From assembly GCF_014385085.1 (NCBI RefSeq), contig NZ_JACRTD010000006.1, positions 1-64,000 on the forward strand: a stretch of 64,000 bases of DNA, in the 5' to 3' direction. Source of the DNA: Youxingia wuxianensis. Lineage in GTDB: Bacteria > Bacillota > Clostridia > Oscillospirales > Ruminococcaceae. Below the pieces are notes generated by a model. The model was not told where the DNA came from. It was given only the letters and a program-made list of their open reading frames with translations, and searched no databases. The stretch's first letter is position 1. Every line of letters begins with the position of its first letter. The position numbers and the translations under genes are program-made. Shown here one piece after another: positions 42,834 to 52,032 of this stretch.

Positions 42834-43280
42834 TTACAGGTCGATATTGATCTCGGTGGTTCCAATATCCGGGGCTTCCTCTTTTGACCCATCCTGTTTT
42901 TTGTCGCTTTTTCCTTTGGAGAACAAGCCGCTTACCTTATCCACCATATCCGGCATCATGGTTACTATCCGGTCAGCGGTAGTTTTGCTGTCGTTAATCT
43001 GCAGCAGATCAACCTTGCCGTCCTTAATCACAAGGAATGCTAACGGCTGTACAGATACTCCGCCGCCGGCGCCGCCGCCAAACAGGCCGTTGGAGCTGCT
43101 GGTGGGCAGGTCGCTGCCGCCGGAAGCAAAACCAAAGCTCACCTTGGACACTGGAATGATCACCGTGCCGTCCGGGGTAGTAATCGCCTCGCCGATAATG
43201 GTGTCCGCGTCCACCAAGGATCGCAGATTTTGCAGGGAACTGTCCATCAAACCGTTAATTGGGTGCGTACCTTCACTCAT
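42834..43280 (-). CDS. ytfJ: GerW-family sporulation protein YtfJ
   Basis: 148 residues: HPINGLMDSSLQNLRSLVD, GEAITTPDGTVIIPVSKVSFGFASGG and the glycine-rich GLFGGGAGGGVSVQPLAFLVI are signatures of GerW/YtfJ, a forespore protein needed for germination with some germinants. The Asp/Lys-rich C-terminal tail is less conserved. Confidence 0.92.
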   Translation of the reverse strand: MSEGTHPINGLMDSSLQNLRSLVDADTIIGEAITTPDGTVIIPVSKVSFGFASGGSDLPTSSSNGLFGGGAGGGVSVQPLAFLVIKDGKVDLLQINDSKTTADRIVTMMPDMVDKVSGLFSKGKSDKKQDGSKEEAPDIGTTEINIDL

Positions 43281-43345
43281 CGTCTATTCCTCCCGTTTAT
43301 CTGTTAGGGCAGTGTTTTCTGCCGTAGATTTTCTATAAAAAAGCC

Positions 43346-44008
43346 TTAGGTCTTTTGTTTTTGTTCTTCTGAGAGCCTTTGGGCCTGTTTCTCCCGAGAT
43401 TTTCGTTTCATCGTGCGTTTTAGGAAACCTGCCGCCGTTTTCAGCGCCGCCCAAACCGCTACTATTGGTATCAGCCGGCCCTTCACATGAAAGACTACCA
43501 AGCTTTCTCCTGTAACAAAATCCGGCTCGATTGCAATTTCAGGACGCGCCATATTAAGAAAGTTTTCCGCCAAAGCGTAAGATGTATATACAGCGGCGTT
43601 GCACTTCCCGTAGCTGATGGCGGTCTGGGCCGCATCCTCCCGCGCCACCACCAGGTGAAGATAAATTTTATACAATCGGAAGTTGCGTATCAGTATTCCT
43701 GCTCCGCCCTTTACTGACGAAAGCAGATCCACCACCATCCCAAGCTGTTCTGAAAATTCCTTTGGGGATTTTTGCGCCTTGGGTTTTTCTTTTTTGGGCT
43801 TTTTTTGTTTTTTAGGCTTGTTTTCTTCCTGGCCCGGCTTTTTTTCCCGTTTTTTCGCCATCTCCGCAAGGTCCATCTTTAAAAAAAACAGTACCCGGAT
43901 ATAAATGGAAATTTCTTTCCCTGTTTCATATCTCACCGATAAAAATACCGGTATCAGCAGCACAGAAAGAAGGGCGAGGATTCCCAAAAGGATATATACT
44001 GCAATCAT
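43346..44008 (-). CDS. DUF2953 membrane-anchored protein
   Basis: 220 residues: an N-terminal membrane helix (IAVYILLGILALLSVLLIPVF), a very Lys/Pro-rich stretch near 55-85 (KKQKKPKKEKPKAQ) and a C-terminal DUF2953 region. Such proteins lie beside ytfJ and scpAB in many spore-forming Firmicutes; function unknown, sporulation link inferred. Confidence 0.85.
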   Translation of the reverse strand: MIAVYILLGILALLSVLLIPVFLSVRYETGKEISIYIRVLFFLKMDLAEMAKKREKKPGQEENKPKKQKKPKKEKPKAQKSPKEFSEQLGMVVDLLSSVKGGAGILIRNFRLYKIYLHLVVAREDAAQTAISYGKCNAAVYTSYALAENFLNMARPEIAIEPDFVTGESLVVFHVKGRLIPIVAVWAALKTAAGFLKRTMKRKSREKQAQRLSEEQKQKT

Positions 44009-44028
44009 TCCCGCCCCTCCTTAGAAAA

Positions 44029-44619
44029 TTATTCGTTTTCCTTTTCCCACGGATCGTCGAAACCAACCTGTCCCTCCAACACATCGTCGGGAATTTCTGC
44101 GGTTTCCTCCTCCTGGGAGGGCAGTGTAGGCAGCTTGTCCAGCGTCTCCATCCCGAAACAGCGAAGGAAATTCGCAGTCGTGCGGTAAGACAGCGGCCGT
44201 CCCGGCAGCTCCAACCGCCCGGCTTCCTCCACCAGCTGCTTTTCTACCAGGGAATTGATCACACTGGAGCTGTCCACTCCTCGTATCTGCTCCACAAGGC
44301 TTCTGGTCACCGGCTGGTTATAAGCGATAATAGCCAATACCTCCAGCGCCGCCTGGGACAAAGGAGTATTGCGTTTAAGTTCCAGCGCTTCCCGGATGAC
44401 CGGAGCAAACTCGCAGGTAGTACACAGCTGCAGCCTGTCCTCCAAGCGAACCACCTGCAGCGGCATCCCAGCTTCTTCCAGCGCATCCCTGATGTGAGGA
44501 ATATATTTTACTACGGTTTCTTCATCGGCGCCGATAGCCTGGGCAATTCGTTCAATCTCTACCGCTTCCCCGCCGGCAAATAATATAGCCACAATCTGTT
44601 TCTGTGGTAAATCCATCAT
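44029..44619 (-). CDS. scpB: Segregation and condensation protein B
   Basis: Winged-helix partner of Smc-ScpA in chromosome condensation. 196 residues with KQIVAILFAGGEAVEIERIAQ and the conserved LSQAALEVLAIIAYNQPVTR near 93. Start codon ATG 44619 overlaps the scpA stop (TGATG), so the pair is translationally coupled; ATG 44616 or TTG 44622 are alternatives. Confidence 0.94.
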   Translation of the reverse strand: MMDLPQKQIVAILFAGGEAVEIERIAQAIGADEETVVKYIPHIRDALEEAGMPLQVVRLEDRLQLCTTCEFAPVIREALELKRNTPLSQAALEVLAIIAYNQPVTRSLVEQIRGVDSSSVINSLVEKQLVEEAGRLELPGRPLSYRTTANFLRCFGMETLDKLPTLPSQEEETAEIPDDVLEGQVGFDDPWEKENE

Positions 44620-45341
44620 CAATTTTCTTTCCCTTTCCGTCTGCGCTCAAAGTTCACCTGGGTTCCATCGTCGCTGATAGTGATCCGCTTGGCCTTCACC
44701 AGCTCCAGTACCGCCAAAAATGTCGCTACCATCTCGCTGCGGTCCCCCTGGCTGTCCTCAAACAGGCTCAAGTAAGCGGTTCTCCCCGTCCGGTAAAGCT
44801 TTTTAAGTACAAATACCACCCGGGAGGCTACAGAAACCACCCGTCTGGAAACAATTCCGCTAAACGCCTGGGCAGGAGGCGGAAGCCGCCGCCGGCCTTT
44901 TCCAATTGCGTCCTGATAGGCGTTATATAATTCTGCCGGGCTGTGGCTGAGCTTATACACCCTATCCACTGGGATGGGCTCCATTTCCCGGACAAAAGTG
45001 GAGTACATCTGGTTTTGTTCTCCCAGCTTGGCCGCCGCCAGCCTGCATACCTGATACTCCAGCAGCTGTCCCTGCAGTTCTGTCTTCAGGGTTTGCCCTT
45101 CCTCTTCATGTTTGGGCAGCAGCATCACTGTTTTGATATAAACCAGCCGGGACGCCATTTCCAAAAACTCACTGGCTACCTCCAGATCATTTTCTTTCAG
45201 CCGGTTGATATAAGCCATATATTGTTCCAGCAAAAGGGAAATCTGGATATCATAAATATCCAGCTTATGCTTGGAAATTAAAAACAACATCAAATCAAGG
45301 GGGCCCTCAAATTCGGCAACCTTGAAGGAAAGCTTCTCCAT
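44619..45341 (-). CDS. scpA: Segregation and condensation protein A
   Basis: Kleisin that bridges the Smc heads. 240 residues beginning KLSFKVAEFEGPLDLMLFLI, the family start, with ISLLLEQYMAYI and EFLEMASRLVYIKTVMLLP. Its start overlaps the stop of the site-2 protease gene by one base. Confidence 0.94.
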   Translation of the reverse strand: MEKLSFKVAEFEGPLDLMLFLISKHKLDIYDIQISLLLEQYMAYINRLKENDLEVASEFLEMASRLVYIKTVMLLPKHEEEGQTLKTELQGQLLEYQVCRLAAAKLGEQNQMYSTFVREMEPIPVDRVYKLSHSPAELYNAYQDAIGKGRRRLPPPAQAFSGIVSRRVVSVASRVVFVLKKLYRTGRTAYLSLFEDSQGDRSEMVATFLAVLELVKAKRITISDDGTQVNFERRRKGKEN

Positions 45342-46039
45342 TATACGATCATCCTGCCAATTATATCGATAAATCCGGTAGCAAATCCCAAAAACCGATA
45401 GACTATATTGGCAAGCCAGTTCAAAGGCGCGGACAAAACGTTGGTAAACATCAACACCGCAAGCAGGCCTATGAAGATATATTGACGGTACTGGGCAATT
45501 TTATACTCCCATCTGGCGGGAATAAAATAGCTTAGGATATTGTAACCGTCCAGCGGCGGGATTGGCAGCAGATTAAACACCGCCAACGAAATGTTGGTGG
45601 TAATCATAATAGATAAAATCTGCATAACAACAAACACGGCGTTTCCTACCTCTACTCCCAGCGCCTGTACCGCGATAAGAAAAATTTTATAAATACACAG
45701 AATGATAAACGCCAAAATAATATTAGCGCACGGCCCTGCCAGCGAGGTCAGCGCCATTCCGCCGCGCATGGTGACCTTGCGGCTGAAATTGCGGGGATTT
45801 ACCGGCACCGGTTTTGCCCAGCCAAATCCAGTAAACAAAAGCAAAATGGTGCCTAAAGGGTCTAAATGAGCCAACGGATTAAAATCCAGCCGGCCCTGGT
45901 AGCTGGCAGTGTCGTCCCCCAGCTTGTGAGCCACCCATCCGTGAGCGTACTCGTGGATCGGCATAGAGGTTAAAAGTACAATCAGGCGGGCAAATATCAT
46001 AAAAAGAGCGCCCTGCATTCCTGCGGAAAAAAGTCCCAT
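45341..46039 (-). CDS. Site-2 protease family (M50) membrane peptidase
   Basis: 232 residues, about six membrane helices. Zinc motif HEYAHGWVAHKLGD near 29-42, third ligand region NLLPIPPLDGYN near 159-170. Short YwhC/Rip-like members are usually of unknown substrate. It is next to scpA-scpB as in many Clostridia. Confidence 0.92.
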   Translation of the reverse strand: MGLFSAGMQGALFMIFARLIVLLTSMPIHEYAHGWVAHKLGDDTASYQGRLDFNPLAHLDPLGTILLLFTGFGWAKPVPVNPRNFSRKVTMRGGMALTSLAGPCANIILAFIILCIYKIFLIAVQALGVEVGNAVFVVMQILSIMITTNISLAVFNLLPIPPLDGYNILSYFIPARWEYKIAQYRQYIFIGLLAVLMFTNVLSAPLNWLANIVYRFLGFATGFIDIIGRMIV

Positions 46040-46179
46040 GGTTACTCTCCTAACTGAAAATAGCGATAGTTTCGCAGTATAATAGAAACATTATACCTAT
46101 AATATCTTTTAAATACAAGTAAATTTGCCGTATTTTGCTTGTATATTCCCAATTTTATAATTTATTCTTAAAAAACCTC

Positions 46180-46208
46180 TTGCTTTTCTTGTCCAAATCT
46201 GATAGAAT
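46180..46208 (+). promoter_or_regulatory. Promoter for rpmB
   Basis: TTGCTT (46180-46185), 17-bp spacer, TAGAAT (46203-46208); start about 50 bases before the rpmB ATG. Confidence 0.6.
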
Positions 46209-46263
46209 ACTAACGTTGACCCCTAATGAGGTTAAGTTTTTTGTATCGAAGGAGGTGCAGACA

Positions 46264-46452
46264 ATGGCAAAATGCGACATCTGCGGAAAAGGTGTAACTT
46301 TCGGAATTAAGGTTTCCCATTCTCATAGACGTTCTAACCGGACTTGGAAGCCAAATGTACAGCGTGTAAAGGTAATTGTTGACGGCTCTCCTCGCCACAT
46401 CTACGCCTGCACCCGTTGCTTGCGTTCTGATAAAGTTCAAAGAGCTATCTAA
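46264..46452 (+). CDS. rpmB: 50S ribosomal protein L28
   Basis: 62 residues starting AKCDICGKG with a zinc-type four-cysteine arrangement (CDIC ... CTRC). AAGGAGGTG lies 7 bases before ATG 46264. Monocistronic, with its own promoter and terminator. Confidence 0.96.
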   Translation: MAKCDICGKGVTFGIKVSHSHRRSNRTWKPNVQRVKVIVDGSPRHIYACTRCLRSDKVQRAI

Positions 46453-46474
46453 TTTTCCGTGATAGAACATCCTT

Positions 46475-46507
46475 AAACGGCAGGCATGGGCTTGCCGTTT
46501 TTTGTTT
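46475..46507 (+). terminator. Terminator after rpmB
   Basis: AAACGGCAGGC / GCTTGCCGTTT stem (one G-U pair) followed by a T-run. Confidence 0.88.
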
Positions 46508-46584
46508 TTTCTGTTGTAGCGGCTTTCACTTCATCTGGGGGGAGGATATCCCAGCAGAAAAAATTTATATGCAAGGGCGGTTGA

Positions 46585-46692
46585 CCCCAGCAACTTGAAT
46601 TTCCTTTCCTGATTATCTACTATTATGGAAAGAAAGATCCCAACGCCGCCAGAATGGTTTATTTTGACGGTGAATTTACAAAATATAATTAA
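46585..46692 (+). pseudogene. Possible 3' remnant of a lost gene
   Basis: An open frame without start codon (after TGA at 46582-46584) encodes 35 residues ending YYYGKKDPNAARMVYFDGEF and five more, which looks more like protein than random sequence. No ribosome site; no family recognised. May be chance. Confidence 0.25.
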
Positions 46693-46698
46693 ATATAA

Positions 46699-46728
46699 AT
46701 AAAAAACAGCCCTTTAGGGCTGTTTTTT
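46699..46728 (-). terminator. Terminator overlapping the gpsA stop
   Basis: AAAAAACAGCCCT / AGGGCTGTTTTTT perfect stem with 3-4 base loop; the minus-strand stop codon TAA lies in its first arm. Confidence 0.88.
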
Positions 46729-47740
46729 ATTTACTTAACAGCCAGATCACTTCTGATTCATGGCGTTTTGGGCGCTGCATCAAATTTTGAATGGCCTGCT
46801 GCGGCTTTTTGTCCTCATACAGCACCTCATAGACCTGCTGGATAATAGGCATTTCCACATTTCTCTTTTTGGAAAGCTCATAAGCACATTTGGAGCTGGT
46901 GTATCCCTCTACCGTCATGCCCACTTCATCAATGGCCTGCAGAGCGGTTTTCCCCTGGCCGATCAAAATGCCCGCCCGACGGTTCCGGGAATGCATACTG
47001 GTACAGGTGACAATCAAATCTCCGATGCCGGACAATCCGGCAAAGGTTTCGTTCTGGGCGCCCATCGCTACTCCCAAGCGGGCAATTTCTGTAATTCCCC
47101 GGGTCATCAGAGCCGCCTTGGCGTTGTCTCCCAACTGCAGCCCATCGCTGATCCCTGCCGCCAGAGCAATGACATTTTTCAGCGCCCCGCCCAGTTCTAC
47201 CCCCATAACGTCGTCGTTAACATAAATTCGGAAGGCAGGGTTCATTAAAATATCCTGAACAAATTCTGCGGCGCCTCTGTTCCTGGAGGCCGCCACCACC
47301 GTGGTGGGCACCCCCCGCGCAACCTCTTCTGCGTGGGACGGTCCAGAAATAATAACATTGCTGTTCCCCGGCAGCTCCTCTTCCATCACCTGGGAAAGGG
47401 TGCGCAGGGTATCCTTTTCAAAGCCTTTTGCCACGCAGGCGATCACAGATTTCGATCCGATCTTTTCCTTAATGGACGCGCACACCCCCCGCACCGCAAA
47501 AGACGGGGTAGCAGCAATGATCAGCTCGCTCTCCAATTTTTCCGGCAGCTGCCAGGTCATTTTTATGGTTTCCGGGATATGGATTCCCGGCAGGAGTTTT
47601 TTATGCTCCCGCTGAACGCTTAACGTCTCAATCTCCTGCTGAAACGGGGAGTACAAGGTTACCTGGTGGCCATACTTTTCACACATTACAGCCAGCGAGG
47701 TCCCGAATCCCCCCGCGCCCAGAATAAATATCTCCGCCAT
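46727..47740 (-). CDS. gpsA: NAD(P)H-dependent glycerol-3-phosphate dehydrogenase
   Basis: Makes sn-glycerol 3-phosphate for phospholipids from dihydroxyacetone phosphate. 337 residues with IFILGAGGFGTSLA near 3-16, the catalytic Lys in GGALKNVIALAAGISDGL near 185 and MHSRNRRAG. Start at 47740 matches the family; the frame extends to 47797 but would overlap plsY. Forms a phospholipid module with plsY. Confidence 0.94.
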   Translation of the reverse strand: MAEIFILGAGGFGTSLAVMCEKYGHQVTLYSPFQQEIETLSVQREHKKLLPGIHIPETIKMTWQLPEKLESELIIAATPSFAVRGVCASIKEKIGSKSVIACVAKGFEKDTLRTLSQVMEEELPGNSNVIISGPSHAEEVARGVPTTVVAASRNRGAAEFVQDILMNPAFRIYVNDDVMGVELGGALKNVIALAAGISDGLQLGDNAKAALMTRGITEIARLGVAMGAQNETFAGLSGIGDLIVTCTSMHSRNRRAGILIGQGKTALQAIDEVGMTVEGYTSSKCAYELSKKRNVEMPIIQQVYEVLYEDKKPQQAIQNLMQRPKRHESEVIWLLSK

Positions 47741-47762
47741 AACAGGTCTACACGCCCTTTCT

Positions 47763-48407
47763 TTATTTTTTCTCGCCAAAACGGTATTCCGTCCCATTTC
47801 GCAGCCGCTGGATATTTTCCCGGTGGGCGTATGCCCCCATCGCGCTGATCATCAGCGCAAAAATGACGTTGGACACCACCGGCGCCCCCTGCGCCCTGCT
47901 TACAAAATATGTAAAAATAGGGAACAGGATATAGCCGATCAGCACTGTCAATGAAACAATTTTCACAATAAGCACAAAAGGCAGAAGCAACACCACAAGC
48001 ATTAAAAACACCCATGGATTAAGTATCAATATGACTCCTAAGCTAGTCAATACCCCTTTTCCGCCTTTGAATTTAAAAAAGACCGGATAAAGATGGCCCA
48101 AAATGACACACAGCCCGGCGATATATCCGCCGTCTGACTGGGTAATCCCTGCCATCTGATATAAAAGCCTTCCCAAGGCCACAGCTACTAACGCCTTGCC
48201 AAAGTCGCCCACTGCGGTGAGTACGGCCAGCTTTTTTCCATAATTACGCAATATATTGGTCATGCCTGCGTTGCCGCTGCCAAAATTTCTGATATCTTCT
48301 TTTTCAAATGTCCTGGAAATAATGACAGCAAAGCTGACGCTCCCTATCAAATAAGAAATTATCGCCACCAGGGCGGACATTCCTAAAAAATCGGCGGTCA
48401 ACTGCAT
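47763..48407 (-). CDS. plsY: Acyl-phosphate glycerol-3-phosphate acyltransferase
   Basis: First acylation in phospholipid synthesis. 214 residues, multi-helix membrane protein; GSGNAGMTNILRNYGK near 41-56 and FKFKGGKGVLTSLGV near 109-123 are the PlsY motifs. Order der-plsY-gpsA is common in Firmicutes. Confidence 0.94.
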   Translation of the reverse strand: MQLTADFLGMSALVAIISYLIGSVSFAVIISRTFEKEDIRNFGSGNAGMTNILRNYGKKLAVLTAVGDFGKALVAVALGRLLYQMAGITQSDGGYIAGLCVILGHLYPVFFKFKGGKGVLTSLGVILILNPWVFLMLVVLLLPFVLIVKIVSLTVLIGYILFPIFTYFVSRAQGAPVVSNVIFALMISAMGAYAHRENIQRLRNGTEYRFGEKK

Positions 48408-48472
48408 CCTTTTTCACTCCTGCACGTACGCATTTCTTCTCACTCACAGACTAACAGAAAAAGCAATTAAAA

Positions 48473-49798
48473 TCAAACCTTATCTCCCCGTTCCCGGACG
48501 ATAATCTTTATCGGCGTACCTTCCAGCCCGAAAGTTTCCCTGATTTGATTTTCCAGATACCGCTGGTAAGAAAAATGGAACAACTCTTTCTTATTGCAGA
48601 AAAATACAAACGCCGGCGGCCGGGTTGACGCCTGAGTACAATAATAAATCTTAAGCCGTTTGCCTTTGTCCGTAGGGGGCTGGACTCTGGCGGTAGCATA
48701 GGAGAGCAGATCGTTAAGCCGCCCAGTAGAAATACGCATAGCGTTTTGCTCGTTTACATAGTTAATCAGCTCAAACAGCTTCTCCAGCCGCTGTCCAGTT
48801 TTTGCGGAGATAAAAATAAACGGAGCGTAGGCCATAAAAGAAAAATCATTTTCTAGCCTTTTGCGAAATTCCTGCATGGTTTTTCCGTCTTTTTCCACCG
48901 CATCCCATTTATTGACCGCAATAATGCAGCCTTTTCCCTGTTCATGGGCGTAACCCGCTACCTTGCTGTCCTGTTCGGTAAAGCCTACAGTAGCGTCGAT
49001 CATAATCACACATACTTGGCTGCGGTCCACCGCCATATAGGCGCGCAGGACGCTGTAGCGCTCAATCTGCTCCTCTACGCGGGATTTTCTGCGAATTCCC
49101 GCCGTATCAATAAACACATATTTCCCGAAGCGATTCTCAATTACCGTATCCGTAGCATCCCGGGTGGTGCCTGCAACATCCGATACAATTACCCTCTCTT
49201 CCCCGGCAATCCGGTTGATAAGGGAGGATTTTCCCACATTGGGCTTGCCGATAACCGCTACTTTGACGTATTCCTCATCGTAGCCGTCGGTTTTCTCAAA
49301 ATCAATATATTCAAAACACGCATCCAGCAAATCGCCGGTGCCATGTCCATGGGTAGAGGAAACCGCGATGGGATCCCCCAACCCTAAATTGTAAAATTCA
49401 TAGAACTCTGGGCTGGGCGCCCCCAGCCGGTCGCTTTTGTTTACGCACAGCACCACCGGCTTCCCGCTTTTGAGCAGCATAGCGGCCACGTCCTGGTCGT
49501 TGGCGGTGACTCCGGACTGGATATCCACTACCAGTACGATCACGTCCGCCGCCTCGATTGCCAGCTGCGCCTGACGGCGCATCTGAGAAAGGATCGCGTC
49601 GTCGCTGTGGGGTTCAATACCGCCGGTATCCACCAGCATCACCTTTTTATTGCGCCACTCACATTCAAAATAAATCCGGTCCCTGGTAACTCCCGGCGTA
49701 TCCTCTACAATACTTATTCTTTGTCCCACCAATTTATTAAACAAGGTGGATTTTCCTACATTCGGCCGTCCTACAATAGCAATCAACGGTTTTGCCAT
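48473..49798 (-). CDS. der: Ribosome-assembly GTPase Der (EngA)
   Basis: Two tandem GTPase domains and a KH-like C-terminus, for 50S assembly. 441 residues: G1 motifs GRPNVGKSTLFNKL near 8-21 and GKPNVGKSSLINRI near 180, DTGGIEP and DTAGIRRKSR. Start at ATG 49798 with GGGAG upstream. Confidence 0.96.
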   Translation of the reverse strand: MAKPLIAIVGRPNVGKSTLFNKLVGQRISIVEDTPGVTRDRIYFECEWRNKKVMLVDTGGIEPHSDDAILSQMRRQAQLAIEAADVIVLVVDIQSGVTANDQDVAAMLLKSGKPVVLCVNKSDRLGAPSPEFYEFYNLGLGDPIAVSSTHGHGTGDLLDACFEYIDFEKTDGYDEEYVKVAVIGKPNVGKSSLINRIAGEERVIVSDVAGTTRDATDTVIENRFGKYVFIDTAGIRRKSRVEEQIERYSVLRAYMAVDRSQVCVIMIDATVGFTEQDSKVAGYAHEQGKGCIIAVNKWDAVEKDGKTMQEFRKRLENDFSFMAYAPFIFISAKTGQRLEKLFELINYVNEQNAMRISTGRLNDLLSYATARVQPPTDKGKRLKIYYCTQASTRPPAFVFFCNKKELFHFSYQRYLENQIRETFGLEGTPIKIIVRERGDKV

Positions 49799-49803
49799 GG
49801 GAA

Positions 49804-51111
49804 TCACTCCCTTCCTGTCATAGCGTTATATAACATAAACCCATCGTTGTCCACCGTTTTTACCGGCACACCCAATTGGGATTCAATGTCTTTGATTGTG
49901 TAGTTATCCAGGAACCTGTCCTGTTCATGACGCAGCATCACCGAGGGAAGCAGCAGCTTATTTCCCAGCCGCTTTCCCCAAAGCTGGGCGACAATATCCC
50001 GCCCAGTCACCAGCCCTGCCACGGTGATATTTTCTCCGAAAAATCGATTGACTATTCCCCAGACCTCAATCTTTACCCCTGGGTGCTTTGCCATCACCAT
50101 TTCGGAAAGGCTTCGTATCAGGCCGTACGCCCCCACCCCGGTAGCGATGGTAAACTCCCCTTTGCAGCCGGATTCTTCATCCAGGCGCAAGGCGCTTTCA
50201 AACTCGTCCTTTAATAAAGCGATCAGCCCTACCCCATTCTCAAGCTGACTGAACTCCCCGTAATACTCAGCCGGCGGGATCGGCCGCTGGGCTTTGAGGA
50301 AAAACTCATCCGAAGGATATGCCACCCGCTCCCCGTACTTCTTTTCCATACGTGCGGCAAACGCGTCAATCACATCAATGGTCTGCCCCGCATTCTCTTT
50401 TTCATAAGCGCGCAGAGGAAAAAGTCCCTCCCTATAGCGGGTCAGGCCCACCGGCACGCAGGCGATGCTCTGCAAATTAGGGTACAGCCGGCCCAAATCC
50501 TCCAGCGTTTTTTCCAGCGCCGGCCCGTCGTTAATGCCAGGGCACAGCACCAGTTGGGTATTGACTTTGATTCTCCCATCGCACAGCCGCTTTAGGTATT
50601 CCAGAGATGACGCGGCCCTGGGATTTGCCATCATCTTTACCCGCAGGGCAGGATCGGTGGTATGGACGGAAATATTTACCGGAGATATACGCATTTTAAT
50701 AATACGGCTGATCTCTTCATCCGTCAAGTTGGTTAAGGTAATATAGTTTCCGAATAAAAAGGACATCCGGCTGTCGTCGTCCTTAACATACAGAGTTTCA
50801 CGCATCCCCTTGGGCATCTGATCCACAAAGCAAAAGATACATTTATTTTTGCAGGTATGCTGCTTGTCCATCAGGTAGGTTTCAAACTCCAGCCCAATAT
50901 CGTCATATTCGCCTTTTTTTATCCGTGCGGAATACGCCGTCCCCTTTCCATCCACAAGGTCCAGCGTAATCTTTGTTTCCGTAATATAAAACCGGTAATC
51001 CAGCACATCGGCAATGCTGTTTCCATTGACCCGAAGCAGAGTATCCCCCGCCTTTATTCCCGCTTTTTCCCCATAGGAATGAGGGTCTACCGATTGGATA
51101 ACAACAGGCAT
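49804..51111 (-). CDS. DUF512 protein with PDZ and radical-SAM-like domain
   Basis: 435 residues: N-terminal PDZ (DPHSYGEKAGIKAGDTLLRV), iron-sulfur motif CKNKCIFCFVDQMP near 86-99 with the CxxxCxxC spacing, and the DUF512 C-terminal region. Function in the family is unknown; it is regularly next to der. Start at ATG 51111 follows GGGAGGAG. It is 5 bp upstream of der. Confidence 0.9.
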   Translation of the reverse strand: MPVVIQSVDPHSYGEKAGIKAGDTLLRVNGNSIADVLDYRFYITETKITLDLVDGKGTAYSARIKKGEYDDIGLEFETYLMDKQHTCKNKCIFCFVDQMPKGMRETLYVKDDDSRMSFLFGNYITLTNLTDEEISRIIKMRISPVNISVHTTDPALRVKMMANPRAASSLEYLKRLCDGRIKVNTQLVLCPGINDGPALEKTLEDLGRLYPNLQSIACVPVGLTRYREGLFPLRAYEKENAGQTIDVIDAFAARMEKKYGERVAYPSDEFFLKAQRPIPPAEYYGEFSQLENGVGLIALLKDEFESALRLDEESGCKGEFTIATGVGAYGLIRSLSEMVMAKHPGVKIEVWGIVNRFFGENITVAGLVTGRDIVAQLWGKRLGNKLLLPSVMLRHEQDRFLDNYTIKDIESQLGVPVKTVDNDGFMLYNAMTGRE

Positions 51112-51178
51112 GATCTCCTCCCGCAAAAAAAACAGAGGCGGAATTGTTATTCCCCCTCTGTATAGTCATATACTAAGA

Positions 51179-51361
51179 TCAAGCTTCTACTTTGATAATT
51201 TCTTTACCTTTGTAGAAACCACAGTTGCCGCAAACTCTATGAGGAGTTTTTAACTCGCCGCACTGTGGGCATTTAGAAAATGCAGGTGCTTGTAGCTTCC
51301 AAACATTGGAGCGTCTTTTATTTTTGCGCGCTTTTGACGATTTTCTCTTTGGTACTGCCAT
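51179..51361 (-). CDS. rpmF: 50S ribosomal protein L32
   Basis: 60 residues: [17 protein letters not shown] start and the zinc-binding CPQCGE ... CGNCGFYKG. Follows the DUF177 protein gene as usual in bacteria. Confidence 0.96.
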   Translation of the reverse strand: MAVPKRKSSKARKNKRRSNVWKLQAPAFSKCPQCGELKTPHRVCGNCGFYKGKEIIKVEA

Positions 51362-51427
51362 TCTCAGGCACCTCCCTCAAATTTTTATAGTCATGACACC
51401 TCGCGCCCCGCGCGGGCGCCACATTTT

Positions 51428-51886
51428 TTACTCTTCCAGAAGCTTTTTGAGCATCGCCAGCCGCGGATCCTCCTCCTTGAGAGAGCAGCCGCAGTCGCCG
51501 TCGTTCAAATTAGCTCCGCACTTGGGGCAAAGCCCCCTGCAGTCATCCTTACATACGATTAAAGTGGGGAGTTCGAGGAGAATATCGGAGGTCGCGAGCT
51601 CTGCCAAATCAAGCTCTCCTTCCGGTACTACTATAAACTCATCGTTGTCCTCACGGTTTAGGGATAAAACCACCGTATGGGCGAATTTCATATGATATGG
51701 ACGGTGGATTGCCTGCAGACAGCGGTCACACACCGTATCCACACAAAAATCCGCCGAATAACTGAGCGTTACAATTCCCGAACGATTTTCCGCCTTCCCG
51801 CTGAGCTTCACCGGCTGGGGAAAAAGACGGCTGCCAAAACGGGTCACATCGCTCAGATCAATTTCCCCCGAAAAATCAAGGGACAT
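51428..51886 (-). CDS. DUF177 (YceD-like) protein
   Basis: 152 residues from ATG 51886. YceD-family proteins are linked to 23S rRNA accumulation and lie before rpmF. Zinc-type pairs CDRC and CPKCGA ... CGC are visible. The family N-terminus normally reads like DLSKLFDNEG before this point, and exactly these residues are encoded upstream in frame (51925-51887), but with no ATG, GTG or TTG. A GGAGG at about 51934-51938 is 8 bases before an ATA codon at 51925, so translation may start there at a non-standard codon, giving 165 residues. Confidence 0.85.
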   Translation of the reverse strand: MSLDFSGEIDLSDVTRFGSRLFPQPVKLSGKAENRSGIVTLSYSADFCVDTVCDRCLQAIHRPYHMKFAHTVVLSLNREDNDEFIVVPEGELDLAELATSDILLELPTLIVCKDDCRGLCPKCGANLNDGDCGCSLKEEDPRLAMLKKLLEE

Positions 51887-52032
51887 CCCCTCGTTGTCAA
51901 ACAGTTTGGAGAGATCTGCTTTTATAGTCCCCGCCTCCGTTCGCAGCAGATAAAGGTATCATTGCATAAAAGGACGCAACAATCCCCCTGCAAATGTCAC
52001 GAAGTATATTATATCTGTTTTCCTGCCCTATG

